64,000 nt of DNA. Origin: Arthrobacter sp. S39 (GTDB lineage Bacteria; Actinomycetota; Actinomycetes; Actinomycetales; Micrococcaceae). Position 1 is the first letter of the stretch; every line of letters starts with the position of its first letter. The stretch spans positions 124,001-188,000 of the forward strand of contig NZ_SIHX01000004.1 of the NCBI RefSeq assembly GCF_004320525.1. The letters are read 5' to 3'. The notes beneath the pieces were generated by a model. That model worked only from the letters and a program-made list of their open reading frames with translations. It was not told the DNA's origin and did not search any database. The position numbers and the translations under genes were made by a program. This document shows positions 51,319-60,431 of this stretch, one piece after another.

Positions 51319-52969
51319 AGCCCCCGCCTTCGTCGCCACGACTAAAGCCGGACGCATCACCGATTTCGTCGATGCACGCGTTGGAGGCTCCGGAATCCTG
51401 CGGGAGTTCGGACGCAAGGTTTTCCCCGACCACTGGTCGTTTATGTTTGGCGAGGTGGCGCTGTATTCCTTCGTCATCCTGCTGCTGTCGGGTACGTTCC
51501 TGACGTTCTTCTTCGACCCGTCCATGGCGGAGACGCACTACGACGGCTCGTACATCCCGCTGCAGAACGTCGAAATGTCGGTGGCTTACAGCTCGTCCCT
51601 GGACATCACCTTTGATGTCCGTGGCGGCCTGTTCATGCGCCAGGTCCACCACTGGTCAGCACTGCTGTTCGTGGCGTCCATCGCGGTCCACATGCTCCGC
51701 GTCTTCTTCACCGGCGCGTTCCGCAAACCGCGTGAAATGAACTGGGTTGTCGGCGGCGTCCTGCTGATCCTGGCCATGGCTGCCGGCTTCACCGGCTACT
51801 CCCTCCCCGATGACCTGCTCTCCGGCAACGGCCTGCGCATCATCGACGGCGTGATCAAGTCGATTCCGGTGATCGGCACGTACACCTCGTTCTTCCTCTT
51901 CGGAGGCGAGTTCCCGGGCACCGCCGTTATCGGCCGCCTGTACATGCTGCACATCCTCCTGGTCCCGGCACTGATCCTGCTGATGATCGTCCTGCACCTG
52001 TTCATGGTGGTTGTGCACAAGCACACCCAGTACCCCGGCCCGGGCCGCAACGACGGAAACGTCGTTGGCTACCCCCTCGGTCCGGTCTACGCGGCAAAGG
52101 CAGGCGGCTTCTTCTTCATCGTGTTCGGTGTTGTGGCCCTCATGGCAGCCTTCTTCACCATCAACCCGATCTGGAACTACGGCCCGTACGACCCCTCACC
52201 GGTTTCCGCAGGTACCCAGCCCGACTGGTACATCGGTTTCGTTGACGGCGCCCTGCGCCTGATGCCCGGTGTTATCGGCGACTTCCACTTTGAGTACGTG
52301 ATCTTCGGCTACACGCTGACGCTGAACGTCCTGCTGCCGGCCCTGGTCCCGGCCGGCATCCTGTTCACGATTATGTTCATGTACCCGTGGATCGAAAGCT
52401 GGATCACCAAGGACAACCGCGAACACCACGTGCTGGACCGTCCGCGCAACGCCCCGACCCGCACCGCCATCGGCGTCGCAGGCTTCGTCTGGTACTGCGT
52501 CATGTGGGCAGCAGCAGGTTCCGACCTCATCGCCACGCACTTCCACGTGTCGCTGAACGATGTCACCTACTGGCTCCGGACGCTGTTCTTCATCGGACCG
52601 GTCATCGCCTACATCGTCGCCAAGCGCGTCGCACTGGCACTCCAGCGCAAGGACCGCGAAATCGCACTCCACGGCCGCGAAACCGGCCGCATCGTGCGCC
52701 TTCCGCACGGCGAGTTCATCGAAGTCCACGCACCCCTCGATGAGTACAAGCGCTACAAGCTCGTCGGCTTCGAGTCTCCCGTACCGCTGCCCGCCGTACC
52801 CAACGATCACGGCATCGTGACGCGTAAGGAAAAGCAGCGGGCATTCCTGTCCAGGTGGTTCTTCGAGGACCGGGTCGCCCCCGCAACTCCGGCAGAGCTG
52901 GAGGCCGCACACGGCCACCACGCCCCTGCGGTGGAAGCTGCCGAGGAAAGCAAGAGCCTCAGCCACTAA
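51290..52969 (+). CDS. qcrB: Cytochrome b subunit QcrB
   Basis: 559-residue polytopic subunit carrying hemes bL and bH and the quinone sites. Heme-ligand His pairs are seen in RQVHHWSALLFVASIAVHMLR and in RLYMLHILLVPALILLMIVLHLFMVVVHKH. QPDWYIGFVDGALRL is in the place of the PEWY loop of the Qo site. The C-terminal extension (about 130 residues) is soluble and charged. Target of Q203-type inhibitors in mycobacteria. Start ATG 51290 or 51296, both after GGGAG within qcrA. Confidence 0.95.
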   Translation: MSMSASSTAKAPAFVATTKAGRITDFVDARVGGSGILREFGRKVFPDHWSFMFGEVALYSFVILLLSGTFLTFFFDPSMAETHYDGSYIPLQNVEMSVAYSSSLDITFDVRGGLFMRQVHHWSALLFVASIAVHMLRVFFTGAFRKPREMNWVVGGVLLILAMAAGFTGYSLPDDLLSGNGLRIIDGVIKSIPVIGTYTSFFLFGGEFPGTAVIGRLYMLHILLVPALILLMIVLHLFMVVVHKHTQYPGPGRNDGNVVGYPLGPVYAAKAGGFFFIVFGVVALMAAFFTINPIWNYGPYDPSPVSAGTQPDWYIGFVDGALRLMPGVIGDFHFEYVIFGYTLTLNVLLPALVPAGILFTIMFMYPWIESWITKDNREHHVLDRPRNAPTRTAIGVAGFVWYCVMWAAAGSDLIATHFHVSLNDVTYWLRTLFFIGPVIAYIVAKRVALALQRKDREIALHGRETGRIVRLPHGEFIEVHAPLDEYKRYKLVGFESPVPLPAVPNDHGIVTRKEKQRAFLSRWFFEDRVAPATPAELEAAHGHHAPAVEAAEESKSLSH

Positions 52970-52992
52970 GGCAACCTGTTCTGCACCCAACG

Positions 52993-53026
52993 CGAAAGGC
53001 CCGGTCCGATTGGACCGGGCCTTTCG
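52993..53026. terminator. Bidirectional terminator hairpin
   Basis: Perfect 15-bp stem CGAAAGGCCCGGTCC/GGACCGGGCCTTTCG with loop GATT between qcrB and the convergent gntR. Confidence 0.85.
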
Positions 53027-53054
53027 TGTTGTGCGGTGCCTGGCGAAGCCCGGG

Positions 53055-53846
53055 TCAGGTGTTGCGGTAGCCGGACCCGTGGTGCCGCGCCGGCCTGGCC
53101 CCGGGGCGCTGCAGCGGCACCCAAAGCTTGTAGCGGTCGGCCCGGTAGTACGAAACCGAGTAGTCCACCATGGCCCGTGCCACGAAGGCATGACGCTGGA
53201 TCTTGAGCAGCGGTGCACCCACGTCCACGTTCAGCAGCCGGGCCGTGGAGGGCGACGCGGCGGTAGCTTCGATCATGTCCTCGCCCCATTCCATGACCAG
53301 CCCGAACTGCTCGCTCAGGACGTTGTACAGCGACGTGGGGGGCTCGCCATCCAACAGGCCAGGAACTCGGTGGGCCGGGATGAAGTTCTCATCAACGCTC
53401 ATTGGCTCACCGTCCGCCAGCAAGAGCCGGCGGAAGCGGACCAGGGGCGTGCCTTCGTCGAGCTGGAGTTCTCGTGCCAGGAAAGCACTGGCAGCAATCT
53501 GCTCGAAACTCAGGACCTTGGCGGCGGGCACCATTCCGCGGCGCTGCATCTCTTCGCTGTAGGAGGTGAGCTTGACCTGCAGGTCCAGCTTGGGCTTCCG
53601 AACGAACGTGCCCAGCCCCACGACGCGTTCGATGACCTCTTCGCCCACCAGTGCGTCAATGGCCTGGCGGACGGTCATCCTGGCGAGGCCGAAGCGTTCG
53701 GCGAGGTCCCGCTCCGAAGGCAGTGCAGACCCTGGCGGGCAGGACTCCGCGATGTATTGCCGCAGAATCTCACGGAGCTGGATGTAGATCGCGGTCCCGC
53801 TGCTTCGATCAATTTCACCGGCAACTCCGGCCGCGTTAGCGGCCAC
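53055..53846 (-). CDS. GntR/HutC family regulator (DasR/NagR-like)
   Basis: 263-residue regulator with an N-terminal winged helix (YIQLREILRQYIAES, LPSERDLAERFGLARMTVRQAIDALV) and a C-terminal UTRA effector domain (SEEMQRRGMVPAAKVLSFEQI). HutC-type regulators with this DNA-binding segment include DasR/NagR, which sense amino-sugar phosphates and control PTS genes. Divergence from an HPr gene and a GGTCTAGACC core between them support that identity; the effector is not shown. GTG 53846 follows CAGGGACC. Confidence 0.88.
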   Translation of the reverse strand: MAANAAGVAGEIDRSSGTAIYIQLREILRQYIAESCPPGSALPSERDLAERFGLARMTVRQAIDALVGEEVIERVVGLGTFVRKPKLDLQVKLTSYSEEMQRRGMVPAAKVLSFEQIAASAFLARELQLDEGTPLVRFRRLLLADGEPMSVDENFIPAHRVPGLLDGEPPTSLYNVLSEQFGLVMEWGEDMIEATAASPSTARLLNVDVGAPLLKIQRHAFVARAMVDYSVSYYRADRYKLWVPLQRPGARPARHHGSGYRNT

Positions 53847-53863
53847 GATGCCCGGTCCCTGCT

Positions 53864-53892
53864 GGTGTATTCACCCTTCAATCTTAAGTCAA
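53864..53892 (-). promoter_or_regulatory. Putative promoter of gntR
   Basis: Minus-strand -35 TTGACT (53887-53892), 17-bp spacer, weak -10 TACACC (53864-53869); short leader to GTG 53846. Confidence 0.35.
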
Positions 53893-53901
53893 CGGCCAGC
53901 A

Positions 53902-53911
53902 GGTCTAGACC
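53902..53911. promoter_or_regulatory. dre-like operator core
   Basis: Perfect GGTCTAGACC palindrome, the core of the DasR responsive element (consensus ACTGGTCTAGACCACT), in the gntR-HPr intergenic region just upstream of the gntR -35. Confidence 0.6.
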
Positions 53912-53960
53912 GGCACGTTGCGTTGCTGCCGCCGTTTGGGCGGACCCGCATCCCGGCGGC

Positions 53961-53966
53961 TATATT
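53961..53966 (+). promoter_or_regulatory. -10 box of the HPr gene
   Basis: TATATT, 5 of 6 to consensus, 53 nt before the TTG start; -35 unclear. Confidence 0.4.
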
Positions 53967-54019
53967 GGACAGGAAATTTATCGTCTGGCGGAGGGGGCCG
54001 TCCGGGAAAAGGAGTTGCG

Positions 54020-54313
54020 TTGCCAGTTCACAAGGCAGTGGTATCGGCGTCCATCGGCCTGCATGCCCGGCCCGCAGCGGTGTTCGTCAGGGCGGTTACT
54101 GATACCGGACTGCCCGTGACCATCAGCAAAGCCGGCTTCCAGGGAGTGGACGCCAGGTCGTTACTGGAGGTGATGACCGCTGACTTCCATCATGGCTGCG
54201 AAGTCGAGCTCAGCGTCAGCGATACGGCTGTGGAGGCGCCCCAGAGGCTCCAGGCCGCAGAGGCGGCCCTCCGGTCACTGGCGATGCTTTTGGAGTCCCA
54301 GGGGGCCCGGTAG
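54020..54313 (+). CDS. ptsH: Phosphocarrier protein HPr
   Basis: 97-residue PTS phosphocarrier that passes phosphate from enzyme I to sugar-specific EIIA proteins. The active-site motif is GLHARPA with His15, at the standard position. The region of regulatory Ser46 reads ARSLLEVM. Start is TTG 54020, with a strong AAAAGGAG site 5 nt upstream and codons matching the family N-terminus; no ATG or GTG fits. Divergent from the GntR gene, suggesting DasR-like control. Confidence 0.92.
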   Translation: MPVHKAVVSASIGLHARPAAVFVRAVTDTGLPVTISKAGFQGVDARSLLEVMTADFHHGCEVELSVSDTAVEAPQRLQAAEAALRSLAMLLESQGAR

Positions 54314-54339
54314 GGCGTACCAAGCGTGCTAAACCAATT

Positions 54340-54379
54340 ACGACGTCGGGCCCCACCTTTCGGTGGGGCCCGACGTCGT
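54340..54379. terminator. 18-bp bidirectional terminator hairpin
   Basis: Perfect stem between 54340-54357 and 54362-54379 with loop TTTC, between the HPr gene and the convergent ctaF. Confidence 0.85.
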
Positions 54380-54408
54380 TATGCCTTGCTGGAATCAGCC
54401 CAGGATGC

Positions 54409-54810
54409 CTAGTGGGCGTGATCCCCGCGGCTGTATTCGTAGACCCAGCCAACCAGCGCTACGACGGCGAGGCCGGCTGCGATGAACGTGATCCAGAAAC
54501 CAATAGCCAGGCCCAGGAATCCGCCTGCGCAGGCGAGGCCGAGTACCAGGGGCCACCAGCTCCAGGGGCTGAAGTGGCCCTGCTCGCCGGCACCTTCGTG
54601 GATCTCGGCGTCGTTGCGGTCCTCGGGGCGCATGCCGACGCGCTTGCCGGTGAAGCCCAGGTAGCCGCCGATCATTCCGGCCAGGCCGCCCACCAGGAGA
54701 ATACCCAGCGTGCCAACCCATTCATGCCAGTTGGTCAGGAACCCGTAAACCAGGGAGACCGGTACGAAGAAGAAGACTCCGGCTCCAAAAATCCATGATT
54801 CGATCTTCAC
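54409..54810 (-). CDS. ctaF: Cytochrome c oxidase subunit IV CtaF
   Basis: 133-residue actinobacterial subunit IV with four predicted helices. [26 protein letters not shown] and [15 protein letters not shown] are diagnostic. It stabilises the aa3 oxidase in the supercomplex. GTG 54810 overlaps the ctaD stop by 4 nt (GTGA). Confidence 0.94.
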   Translation of the reverse strand: MKIESWIFGAGVFFFVPVSLVYGFLTNWHEWVGTLGILLVGGLAGMIGGYLGFTGKRVGMRPEDRNDAEIHEGAGEQGHFSPWSWWPLVLGLACAGGFLGLAIGFWITFIAAGLAVVALVGWVYEYSRGDHAH

Positions 54811-56534
54811 TTGGCGGTGTCCTTCTGGTCGGCGTTACCGAGCACCGCTGCGGCTGCAGACGGGGACTCGACGGTGTGGATCTGCGCCAGTTCGGGGTGG
54901 TGCAGGTCCAGTGCGGGACGTTCCGAGCGGATCCGCGGCAGCGAGGTGAAGTTGTGGCGCGGCGGCGGGCAGGACGTGGCCCATTCGAGCGAGGCTCCGA
55001 AGCCCCAGGGGTCATCGACCTCGACACGCTCTGAGCTGCGCCAGGTGATGTACACATTCCAGAAGAACGGGATCAGCGATGCGCCCAGGACGAAGGAGGC
55101 GATGGTGGAGAACTGGTTCATCCAGGTGAAGTTGTCTTCCACCAGGTAGTCGGCGTAGCGGCGGGGCATACCCTCGACGCCCAGCCAGTGCTGGATCAGG
55201 AACGTCCCGTGGAAGCCGAGGAACAGGAGCCAGAAGTGGATCTTTCCGAGACGCTCGTTGAGCATCTTGCCGGTCCACTTGGGCCACCAGAAGTAGAATC
55301 CGGCGAACATCGCGAAGACCACGGTGCCGAACACCACGTAGTGGAAGTGCGCCACCACGAAGTAGGAGTCTGAGACGTGGAAGTCCAGCGGCGGCGACGC
55401 CAGGATGATGCCGGTCAGGCCGCCGAAGAGGAAGGTGATCAGGAAGCCAATGCTCCAGAGCATCGGCGTCTCGAACGTGATCGAGCCCCGCCACATGGTG
55501 CCGATCCAGTTGAAGAACTTCACACCGGTGGGAACCGCGATGAGCATGGTCATGAAGGCGAAGAACGGCAGCAGCACCGAACCGGTGACGTACATGTGGT
55601 GCGCCCACACCGTCACGGACAGGGCTGCGATGGCGATGGTGGCGTAGACCAGGCCCTTGTAGCCGAAGATCGGTTTGCGGCTGAAGACCGGGAAGATCTC
55701 CGAGACGATGCCGAAGAACGGCAGGGCGATGATATAGACCTCGGGGTGGCCGAAGAACCAGAACAGGTGCTGCCACAGGACCGCACCGCCGTTCTCCGGG
55801 TCGAAGATGTGCGCGCCGAAGCGGCGGTCTGCACCCAGGGCGAACAGGGCGGCAGCCAGCGGCGGGAAGGCCATGAGGACCAGGATGGCTGTGACCAGGG
55901 TGTTCCAGGTGAAGATCGGCATCCTCCACATGGTCATGCCCGGGGCGCGCATGCAGATGATGGTGGTGATGAAGTTGACCGCACCGAGGATGGTGCCGAA
56001 ACCGGACAGCGCCAGGCCGAAGACCCACAGGTCACCGCCGATGCCGGGGCTGAACGTGGTGTTCGACAGTGGTGCGTACGCGAACCAGCCGAAGGAAGCA
56101 GCACCCTGCGGGGTGATGAAGCCGGAGACCGCGATGGTGGAACCAAAGAGGAAGAACCAGAAGGCCAGTGCGTTCAGTCGCGGGAACGCGACGTCGGGCG
56201 CGCCGATCTGCAGCGGCATGATCACGTTCGCGAACCCTGCAAACAGCGGGGTGGCGAACATCAGCAGCATCACGGTGCCGTGCATCGTGAAGAGCTGGTT
56301 GTACTGCTCCTTGGTCTGCAGGATCTGCATGCCCGGCTCGAACAGCTCGGCACGGATCAGCAGTGCCATGACGCCGCCGAAGCAGAAGAACACAAAGGAG
56401 GCGATCAGGTACATGTACCCGATGGTCTTGTGGTCGGTGGAGGTGATCCAGTTGACGACGATGCGTCCCTTGGATTTGGGAACCACGGGAGCGGTGAGGA
56501 CTCCGGTGGGTGCGGATTGAGTGTACGTAGCCAC
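54807..56534 (-). CDS. ctaD: Cytochrome c oxidase subunit I CtaD
   Basis: 575-residue catalytic subunit with twelve predicted helices that holds heme a and the heme a3-CuB site. [20 protein letters not shown] contains a heme-a ligand His; [16 protein letters not shown] carries the CuB His and the Tyr cross-link; WAHHMYVTG carries the CuB His pair; VVAHFHYV the a3 and a ligands. GTG 56534 has AAGGGGAG upstream, 10 nt after the ctaC stop. Confidence 0.96.
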   Translation of the reverse strand: MATYTQSAPTGVLTAPVVPKSKGRIVVNWITSTDHKTIGYMYLIASFVFFCFGGVMALLIRAELFEPGMQILQTKEQYNQLFTMHGTVMLLMFATPLFAGFANVIMPLQIGAPDVAFPRLNALAFWFFLFGSTIAVSGFITPQGAASFGWFAYAPLSNTTFSPGIGGDLWVFGLALSGFGTILGAVNFITTIICMRAPGMTMWRMPIFTWNTLVTAILVLMAFPPLAAALFALGADRRFGAHIFDPENGGAVLWQHLFWFFGHPEVYIIALPFFGIVSEIFPVFSRKPIFGYKGLVYATIAIAALSVTVWAHHMYVTGSVLLPFFAFMTMLIAVPTGVKFFNWIGTMWRGSITFETPMLWSIGFLITFLFGGLTGIILASPPLDFHVSDSYFVVAHFHYVVFGTVVFAMFAGFYFWWPKWTGKMLNERLGKIHFWLLFLGFHGTFLIQHWLGVEGMPRRYADYLVEDNFTWMNQFSTIASFVLGASLIPFFWNVYITWRSSERVEVDDPWGFGASLEWATSCPPPRHNFTSLPRIRSERPALDLHHPELAQIHTVESPSAAAAVLGNADQKDTAK

Positions 56535-56544
56535 GTCGCTCCCC

Positions 56545-57417
56545 TTACTTAATTTCGTTCAGGTTCGGGTTGCGGTCGTACTCTTCGCCGAGGAGACCCG
56601 TGTTGCCTGAGTCGCGCAGTTCGTCCAGGTGGGCCGCGAATTCAGCCTCGGACACCACTTTGACGCGGAACAGCATTTCGGAGTGGTACTCGCCACAGAG
56701 TTCGGCGCACTTGCCGTCGTAGGTGCCCTCTTTGGTGGGGGTGAACCTGATGTAGTTGGTCTTGCCCGGGATCATGTCGCGCTTCTGCAGGAAGGCGGGA
56801 ACCCAGAACGAGTGAATGACATCGCGGGAGTTCAGTTCCAGGTCCACGGACTTGCCAACCGGCAGGTACAGCGTGGGGAGCTTCTCTTTGTCGATGGTGT
56901 CGCCGGTGAGGTGCGCCTGGACGCCGGCTTCGTGGACGTCCTCTTCGACGACGTTGCCGGACTTGTAGTTGAAGTCCCAGGCCCACTGCTTGCCGCGGAC
57001 GTCCACAACGACGTCGGCGGGCTGTGAGCGGTCATCAATGGCCTGCTGGTCGCGGTCGGTGAAGTAAAAGAACACCAGGACCATGAACAGCGGGATGGTC
57101 AGGTAGAAGACCTCGAGCGGCAGGTTGAAGCTGATCTGCTTGGGGAAGCCCTTGGTCCCCTTGCGGCGGCGGTAGGCAACCAGGCACCAGACGATCAATC
57201 CCCAAGTGATGATGCCCACAACAAGTGCGGCGATCCATGAGTTGACCCAGAGGTCCATGATCCGGTCAGTGTGATTGGTGGTGCCACGCTCGGTGGGCAG
57301 CCACCCCTTCTCTACCTCTGGCGAACATCCAGTCAAAACCAACGCGCCGGCAAGTGCCAAGCCTGAGATCGAAGTGATCGTTTTGCGTCGGCTGCCGGTT
57401 CGGTTCTGCGAACTCAC
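56545..57417 (-). CDS. ctaC: Cytochrome c oxidase subunit II CtaC
   Basis: 290-residue lipoprotein subunit. Lipobox LTGC with Cys31, two membrane helices (about 55-77 and 98-118), then the cupredoxin domain. The CuA site is [12 protein letters not shown], with the additional His in [11 protein letters not shown] and aromatic KQWAWDFNY. Receives electrons from QcrC. GTG 57417 has AGGAAGG upstream. First gene of ctaC-ctaD-ctaF. Confidence 0.95.
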   Translation of the reverse strand: MSSQNRTGSRRKTITSISGLALAGALVLTGCSPEVEKGWLPTERGTTNHTDRIMDLWVNSWIAALVVGIITWGLIVWCLVAYRRRKGTKGFPKQISFNLPLEVFYLTIPLFMVLVFFYFTDRDQQAIDDRSQPADVVVDVRGKQWAWDFNYKSGNVVEEDVHEAGVQAHLTGDTIDKEKLPTLYLPVGKSVDLELNSRDVIHSFWVPAFLQKRDMIPGKTNYIRFTPTKEGTYDGKCAELCGEYHSEMLFRVKVVSEAEFAAHLDELRDSGNTGLLGEEYDRNPNLNEIK

Positions 57418-57539
57418 AGACGGCCCTTCCTACTTGTTGCTGTTGCCCGGCAACGTTGGCTGCCCGGGCACACTAAAAGTTTTACTACTCGGTGTAGAGC
57501 TTACCGCTCCGCCGGGCGTTTCGCCCACATGTCGGCACA

Positions 57540-57571
57540 GTGCGGCCGTGCCGTTTCGGGCACGGCCGCAC
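57540..57571 (-). terminator. Terminator of erpA
   Basis: Perfect 13-bp stem GTGCGGCCGTGCC/GGCACGGCCGCAC with loop GTTTCG, 31 nt after the erpA stop. Confidence 0.7.
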
Positions 57572-57601
57572 AAGGTGCCGCCATCGGGCGAAAAGTCCGG
57601 G

Positions 57602-57991
57602 TCAGTGGAACGAATCCCCGCAGGCGCACGAGCCGCCGGCGTTGGGGTTGTCGATCGTGAAGCCCTGCTTCGAAATGGTGTCCTCGAAGTCGATGCTTGC
57701 GCCACTGAGGTAAGGCACGCTCATCTTGTCCACAACAACTTCAACGCCGTCGTAGTCACGGACGGCGTCGCCGTCGAGCAGGCGCTCATCGAAGTAGAGC
57801 TGGTAGATCAGGCCCGAGCAGCCGCCTGGCTGGACAGCGACGCGGAGGCGCAGATCGGTCCGGCCCTCCTGCTCGAGCAGGCTGCGTACCTTGCCTGCGG
57901 CCACGTCAGTCAGCTTGACCTCGTGGGCGGCCAGTTCATCGCTGGCAGCGCTGGTGGTTTCGGTGCTGTTCTCATTGGTTGCAGTGCTCAT
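57602..57991 (-). CDS. erpA: Iron-sulfur cluster insertion protein ErpA
   Basis: 129-residue A-type carrier of the HesB/IscA family that delivers Fe-S clusters to apo-proteins. The three conserved cysteines are in PGGCSG and SCACGDSF. A polar Thr/Ser-rich N-terminus of 20 residues precedes the core. ATG 57991 has AAGGTAGG upstream. Placement next to the respiratory genes, which include a Rieske protein, is suggestive only. Confidence 0.93.
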   Translation of the reverse strand: MSTATNENSTETTSAASDELAAHEVKLTDVAAGKVRSLLEQEGRTDLRLRVAVQPGGCSGLIYQLYFDERLLDGDAVRDYDGVEVVVDKMSVPYLSGASIDFEDTISKQGFTIDNPNAGGSCACGDSFH

Positions 57992-58197
57992 TGGCCTACC
58001 TTCTTAGGACGGTCCCTGGCGGCCCCGCATCAGCGGCGCCTGCCCCTACGGAAACGGTATGGGCTATAGCTACATGCTACGTCGGTCAGACGTGTAGCTC
58101 TAACTCCTGACGTAACCATGGAAGCCGGTTGGTTGTTCCCTGGGTGCGTCCCGCAACCTTGACGGCGGCACTGTTGTCCGCTGCCGCCGTCGAACGT

Positions 58198-59628
58198 TCA
58201 GTCCAGCCCGTCCGCATTCAGCCGGGCAAGGAGCAGCGCCTCGGCCACGATGGCGTTCCTGAAATCCTCAAGATGAAGGGATTCGTTGGCACTGTGCGCG
58301 CGGGAATCGGGGTCCTCGACGCCGGTGACGAGGATCTGCACGTCCGGGTACAACTCTGTCAGGTCTGCGATGAACGGAATGGAACCGCCGATCCCCATTT
58401 CCACCGCGGGCACGCCCCAGGCTTCCCCCAGCGCCCAGAGCGCCAGGGATGCGGCCTTGGATGAGGTGTCGGTCAGGAAGGAACTGCCGCTCTCCCCCGG
58501 GGTGAACATCACCTTCGCCCCGAACGGCGCATTGGCCTCCACATGCCGCCGTACGGCGTCCATCGCTTCGGCGGGAACCTGGCCGGGTGCGAGCCGCAGG
58601 CTGAATTTGGCCCGGGCCCGCGGCAGCAGCGTGTTCGACGCCATGTCCACGGCGGGAGCGTCGAAGCCGATAATCGACAGGGCAGGCTTGGTCCAGAGCC
58701 GCGAAGCGATGGTGCCGGAACCCGCCAGCCGGACGCCGTGAAGCACGGAGGCATCCGCCCTGTATTCGGCCTCGGTGAGGTCCACGGCCACGTCGTCGCG
58801 TGACACCAGGCCCGGGACGGCGACGTTGCCTTCGGCGTCGTGCAGGGTGGCGATCAGGCGGGCCAGCAATGTCGGGGCGTCCAGCACGGGACCGCCGAAC
58901 ATCCCGGAGTGCACAGCGTGCTCGAGCACCTGCACCTCGATGGTGCCGTCCACCAGTCCGCGCAGGCTGGTGGTCAGTGCGGGTATGCCGACTTTCCAGT
59001 TGCTTGAGTCCGCCACCACGATCACGTCGGCGCGGAGCAGCTCACGGTGGGCTTCCAGGAAGGACCGGAAGGTGGGTGATCCGGCTTCCTCCTCCCCTTC
59101 GAAGAAGAAGGTGACGCCCAGGCCGAAACTGTCGGCGAGGACTTCGGAGACGGCTGAGAAGGCGGCCACGTGGGCCATGATTCCTGCTTTGTCGTCGGCA
59201 GCGCCGCGGCCGTAGAGCCTTCCGTCCTTTTCGACGGCGGTAAAAGGCTCCGTGTCCCACAGGGCCGGGTCTCCCGGCGGCTGTACGTCGTGGTGGGCGT
59301 AGAGGAGGATGGTCGGCTTGCCTGCCGAGGCCGTGCGCCGGGCCACGACGGCGGGTCCGCCCGGTGTGCCGTCCTCTTTGTCGCACCGCAGGATCCGGAC
59401 ATCGTCCACGCCCGTACTCCGCAGGAGTTCGGCCACGGCCTGTGCGCTGCGGTCCAGGTGTTCAGGGTTGAAGCTTGGCCAGGCGATGCCCGGGATGGAC
59501 ACCAGATCCTTGAGGTGGGCCACCGTGGCACCAAAGGCACGGTCGATGGAACGCCGGAGTTCATCGGCATTGATGGCGCCTGCAGGACTGCCGGAGTTGT
59601 GCGGGGTTGCCGCTGTAGGAGAAGTCAT
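58198..59628 (-). CDS. M20 family dipeptidase
   Basis: 476-residue cytoplasmic metallopeptidase with a dinuclear zinc site. LLYAHHDVQPPGD gives the first ligand His and catalytic Asp; GRGAADDKAG the bridging Asp; FFEGEEEAGSP the catalytic Glu and ligand Glu; and the C-terminal SRAHSANESLHL the last ligand His. The dimerisation (lid) domain occupies about residues 215-345. Likely a dipeptidase; exact specificity unknown. ATG 59628 is preceded by TAGTGT at 6 nt (leaderless). Confidence 0.93.
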   Translation of the reverse strand: MTSPTAATPHNSGSPAGAINADELRRSIDRAFGATVAHLKDLVSIPGIAWPSFNPEHLDRSAQAVAELLRSTGVDDVRILRCDKEDGTPGGPAVVARRTASAGKPTILLYAHHDVQPPGDPALWDTEPFTAVEKDGRLYGRGAADDKAGIMAHVAAFSAVSEVLADSFGLGVTFFFEGEEEAGSPTFRSFLEAHRELLRADVIVVADSSNWKVGIPALTTSLRGLVDGTIEVQVLEHAVHSGMFGGPVLDAPTLLARLIATLHDAEGNVAVPGLVSRDDVAVDLTEAEYRADASVLHGVRLAGSGTIASRLWTKPALSIIGFDAPAVDMASNTLLPRARAKFSLRLAPGQVPAEAMDAVRRHVEANAPFGAKVMFTPGESGSSFLTDTSSKAASLALWALGEAWGVPAVEMGIGGSIPFIADLTELYPDVQILVTGVEDPDSRAHSANESLHLEDFRNAIVAEALLLARLNADGLD

Positions 59629-59634
59629 GGCAAA

Positions 59635-59640
59635 ACACTA
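59635..59640 (-). promoter_or_regulatory. Leaderless -10 box of the M20 gene
   Basis: Minus-strand TAGTGT, 6 nt, ATG 59628. Confidence 0.5.
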
Positions 59641-59726
59641 CCTGCGCCGGAGACCGGCGTGGGCTGCACCACAACAGGGCGCCCGGACTCCGTTCGTCAC
59701 GGGGCCGGAGGCGCCCCGCCGCAGGG

Positions 59727-59732
59727 TATTCT
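59727..59732 (+). promoter_or_regulatory. Leaderless -10 box of the DUF3043 gene
   Basis: TATTCT, 6 nt, GTG 59739. Confidence 0.5.
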
Positions 59733-59738
59733 GTTGGG

Positions 59739-60341
59739 GTGTTCGGACGTAAAAAGGAAGCGCCCTCGGCGCAGGAAACCATAGACCAGCAGGCCGCGGA
59801 AGCAGCCGCCCGGCAGGACGCCGCAGCAGGCAAGGGTGTGCCCACCCCTACGCGCAAAGCGCAGGAGGCCGCCCGCCGACGCCCGCTGGTGCCGGAGGAT
59901 CGCAAGGCTTCAAAGGCGGCTGAACGGCAGGCAATCCAGGACCAGCGCACGAAAATGCGGCAGGCCCTCGATACCGGGGACGAGAAATTCCTGCCGCTGC
60001 GCGACAAGGGCCCGCAGAAGCGCTTTGCCCGTGACTACGTCGACGCCCGTTTCAGCCTGGGCGAATACCTGATGTTCGGCGCGCTGGTATTTGTCATCAT
60101 TTCGCTTGTGGTGCCGTCCACCAGCGAACAGATGATTTATGTCCTGGGCGGTTTCTGGGTGATGTTCCTGGCCGTTTTTGTCGACGTCTTCATCCTGTCC
60201 CGCCAGCTCCGTAAGCGGCTGTCCGCGAAGTTCGGCGAGGTGGAGCGTGGTGTTGTCTGGTACGGCTCCATGCGGTCGCTGCAGTTCCGCAAACTGCGGC
60301 TGCCGAAGCCGCTTGTCAAACGCGGCGAATACCCCTCCTGA
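59739..60341 (+). CDS. DUF3043 membrane protein
   Basis: 200-residue protein. The N-terminal half is polar and basic (MFGRKKEAP; PTPTRKAQEAARRRPLVP) and includes KGPQKRFARDYVDARFSLGEYLM, the family signature. Two helices follow (about residues 110-128 and 133-153), and the basic tail ends the protein. Actinobacteria-specific family without known function. GTG 59739 is supported by the leaderless promoter. Confidence 0.9.
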   Translation: MFGRKKEAPSAQETIDQQAAEAAARQDAAAGKGVPTPTRKAQEAARRRPLVPEDRKASKAAERQAIQDQRTKMRQALDTGDEKFLPLRDKGPQKRFARDYVDARFSLGEYLMFGALVFVIISLVVPSTSEQMIYVLGGFWVMFLAVFVDVFILSRQLRKRLSAKFGEVERGVVWYGSMRSLQFRKLRLPKPLVKRGEYPS

Positions 60342-60380
60342 ACATTCCGGCCGGTGCATCCGCATCACGGCCCCCAGCTA

Positions 60381-60418
60381 CAGAAAACCCCGGCGGGTTC
60401 ACCCGCCGGGGTTTTCTG
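60381..60418. terminator. Bidirectional terminator hairpin
   Basis: Perfect 17-bp stem CAGAAAACCCCGGCGGG/CCCGCCGGGGTTTTCTG with loop TTCA, between the DUF3043 gene and convergent pyrD. Confidence 0.9.
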
Positions 60419-60431
60419 TCTTCGCGGACTG

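Noticed and set aside
55377..56552. Long plus-strand open frame across ctaD
   Set aside because: Antisense shadow of a conserved oxidase subunit; the translation is a Glu/Asp/Gly-rich low-complexity sequence without family features.
57418..57600. A defined promoter for ctaC
   Set aside because: Several AT-rich hexamers occur (for example TAAGCT on the minus strand), but none has a matching -35 or a decisive spacing, so no single site was called.
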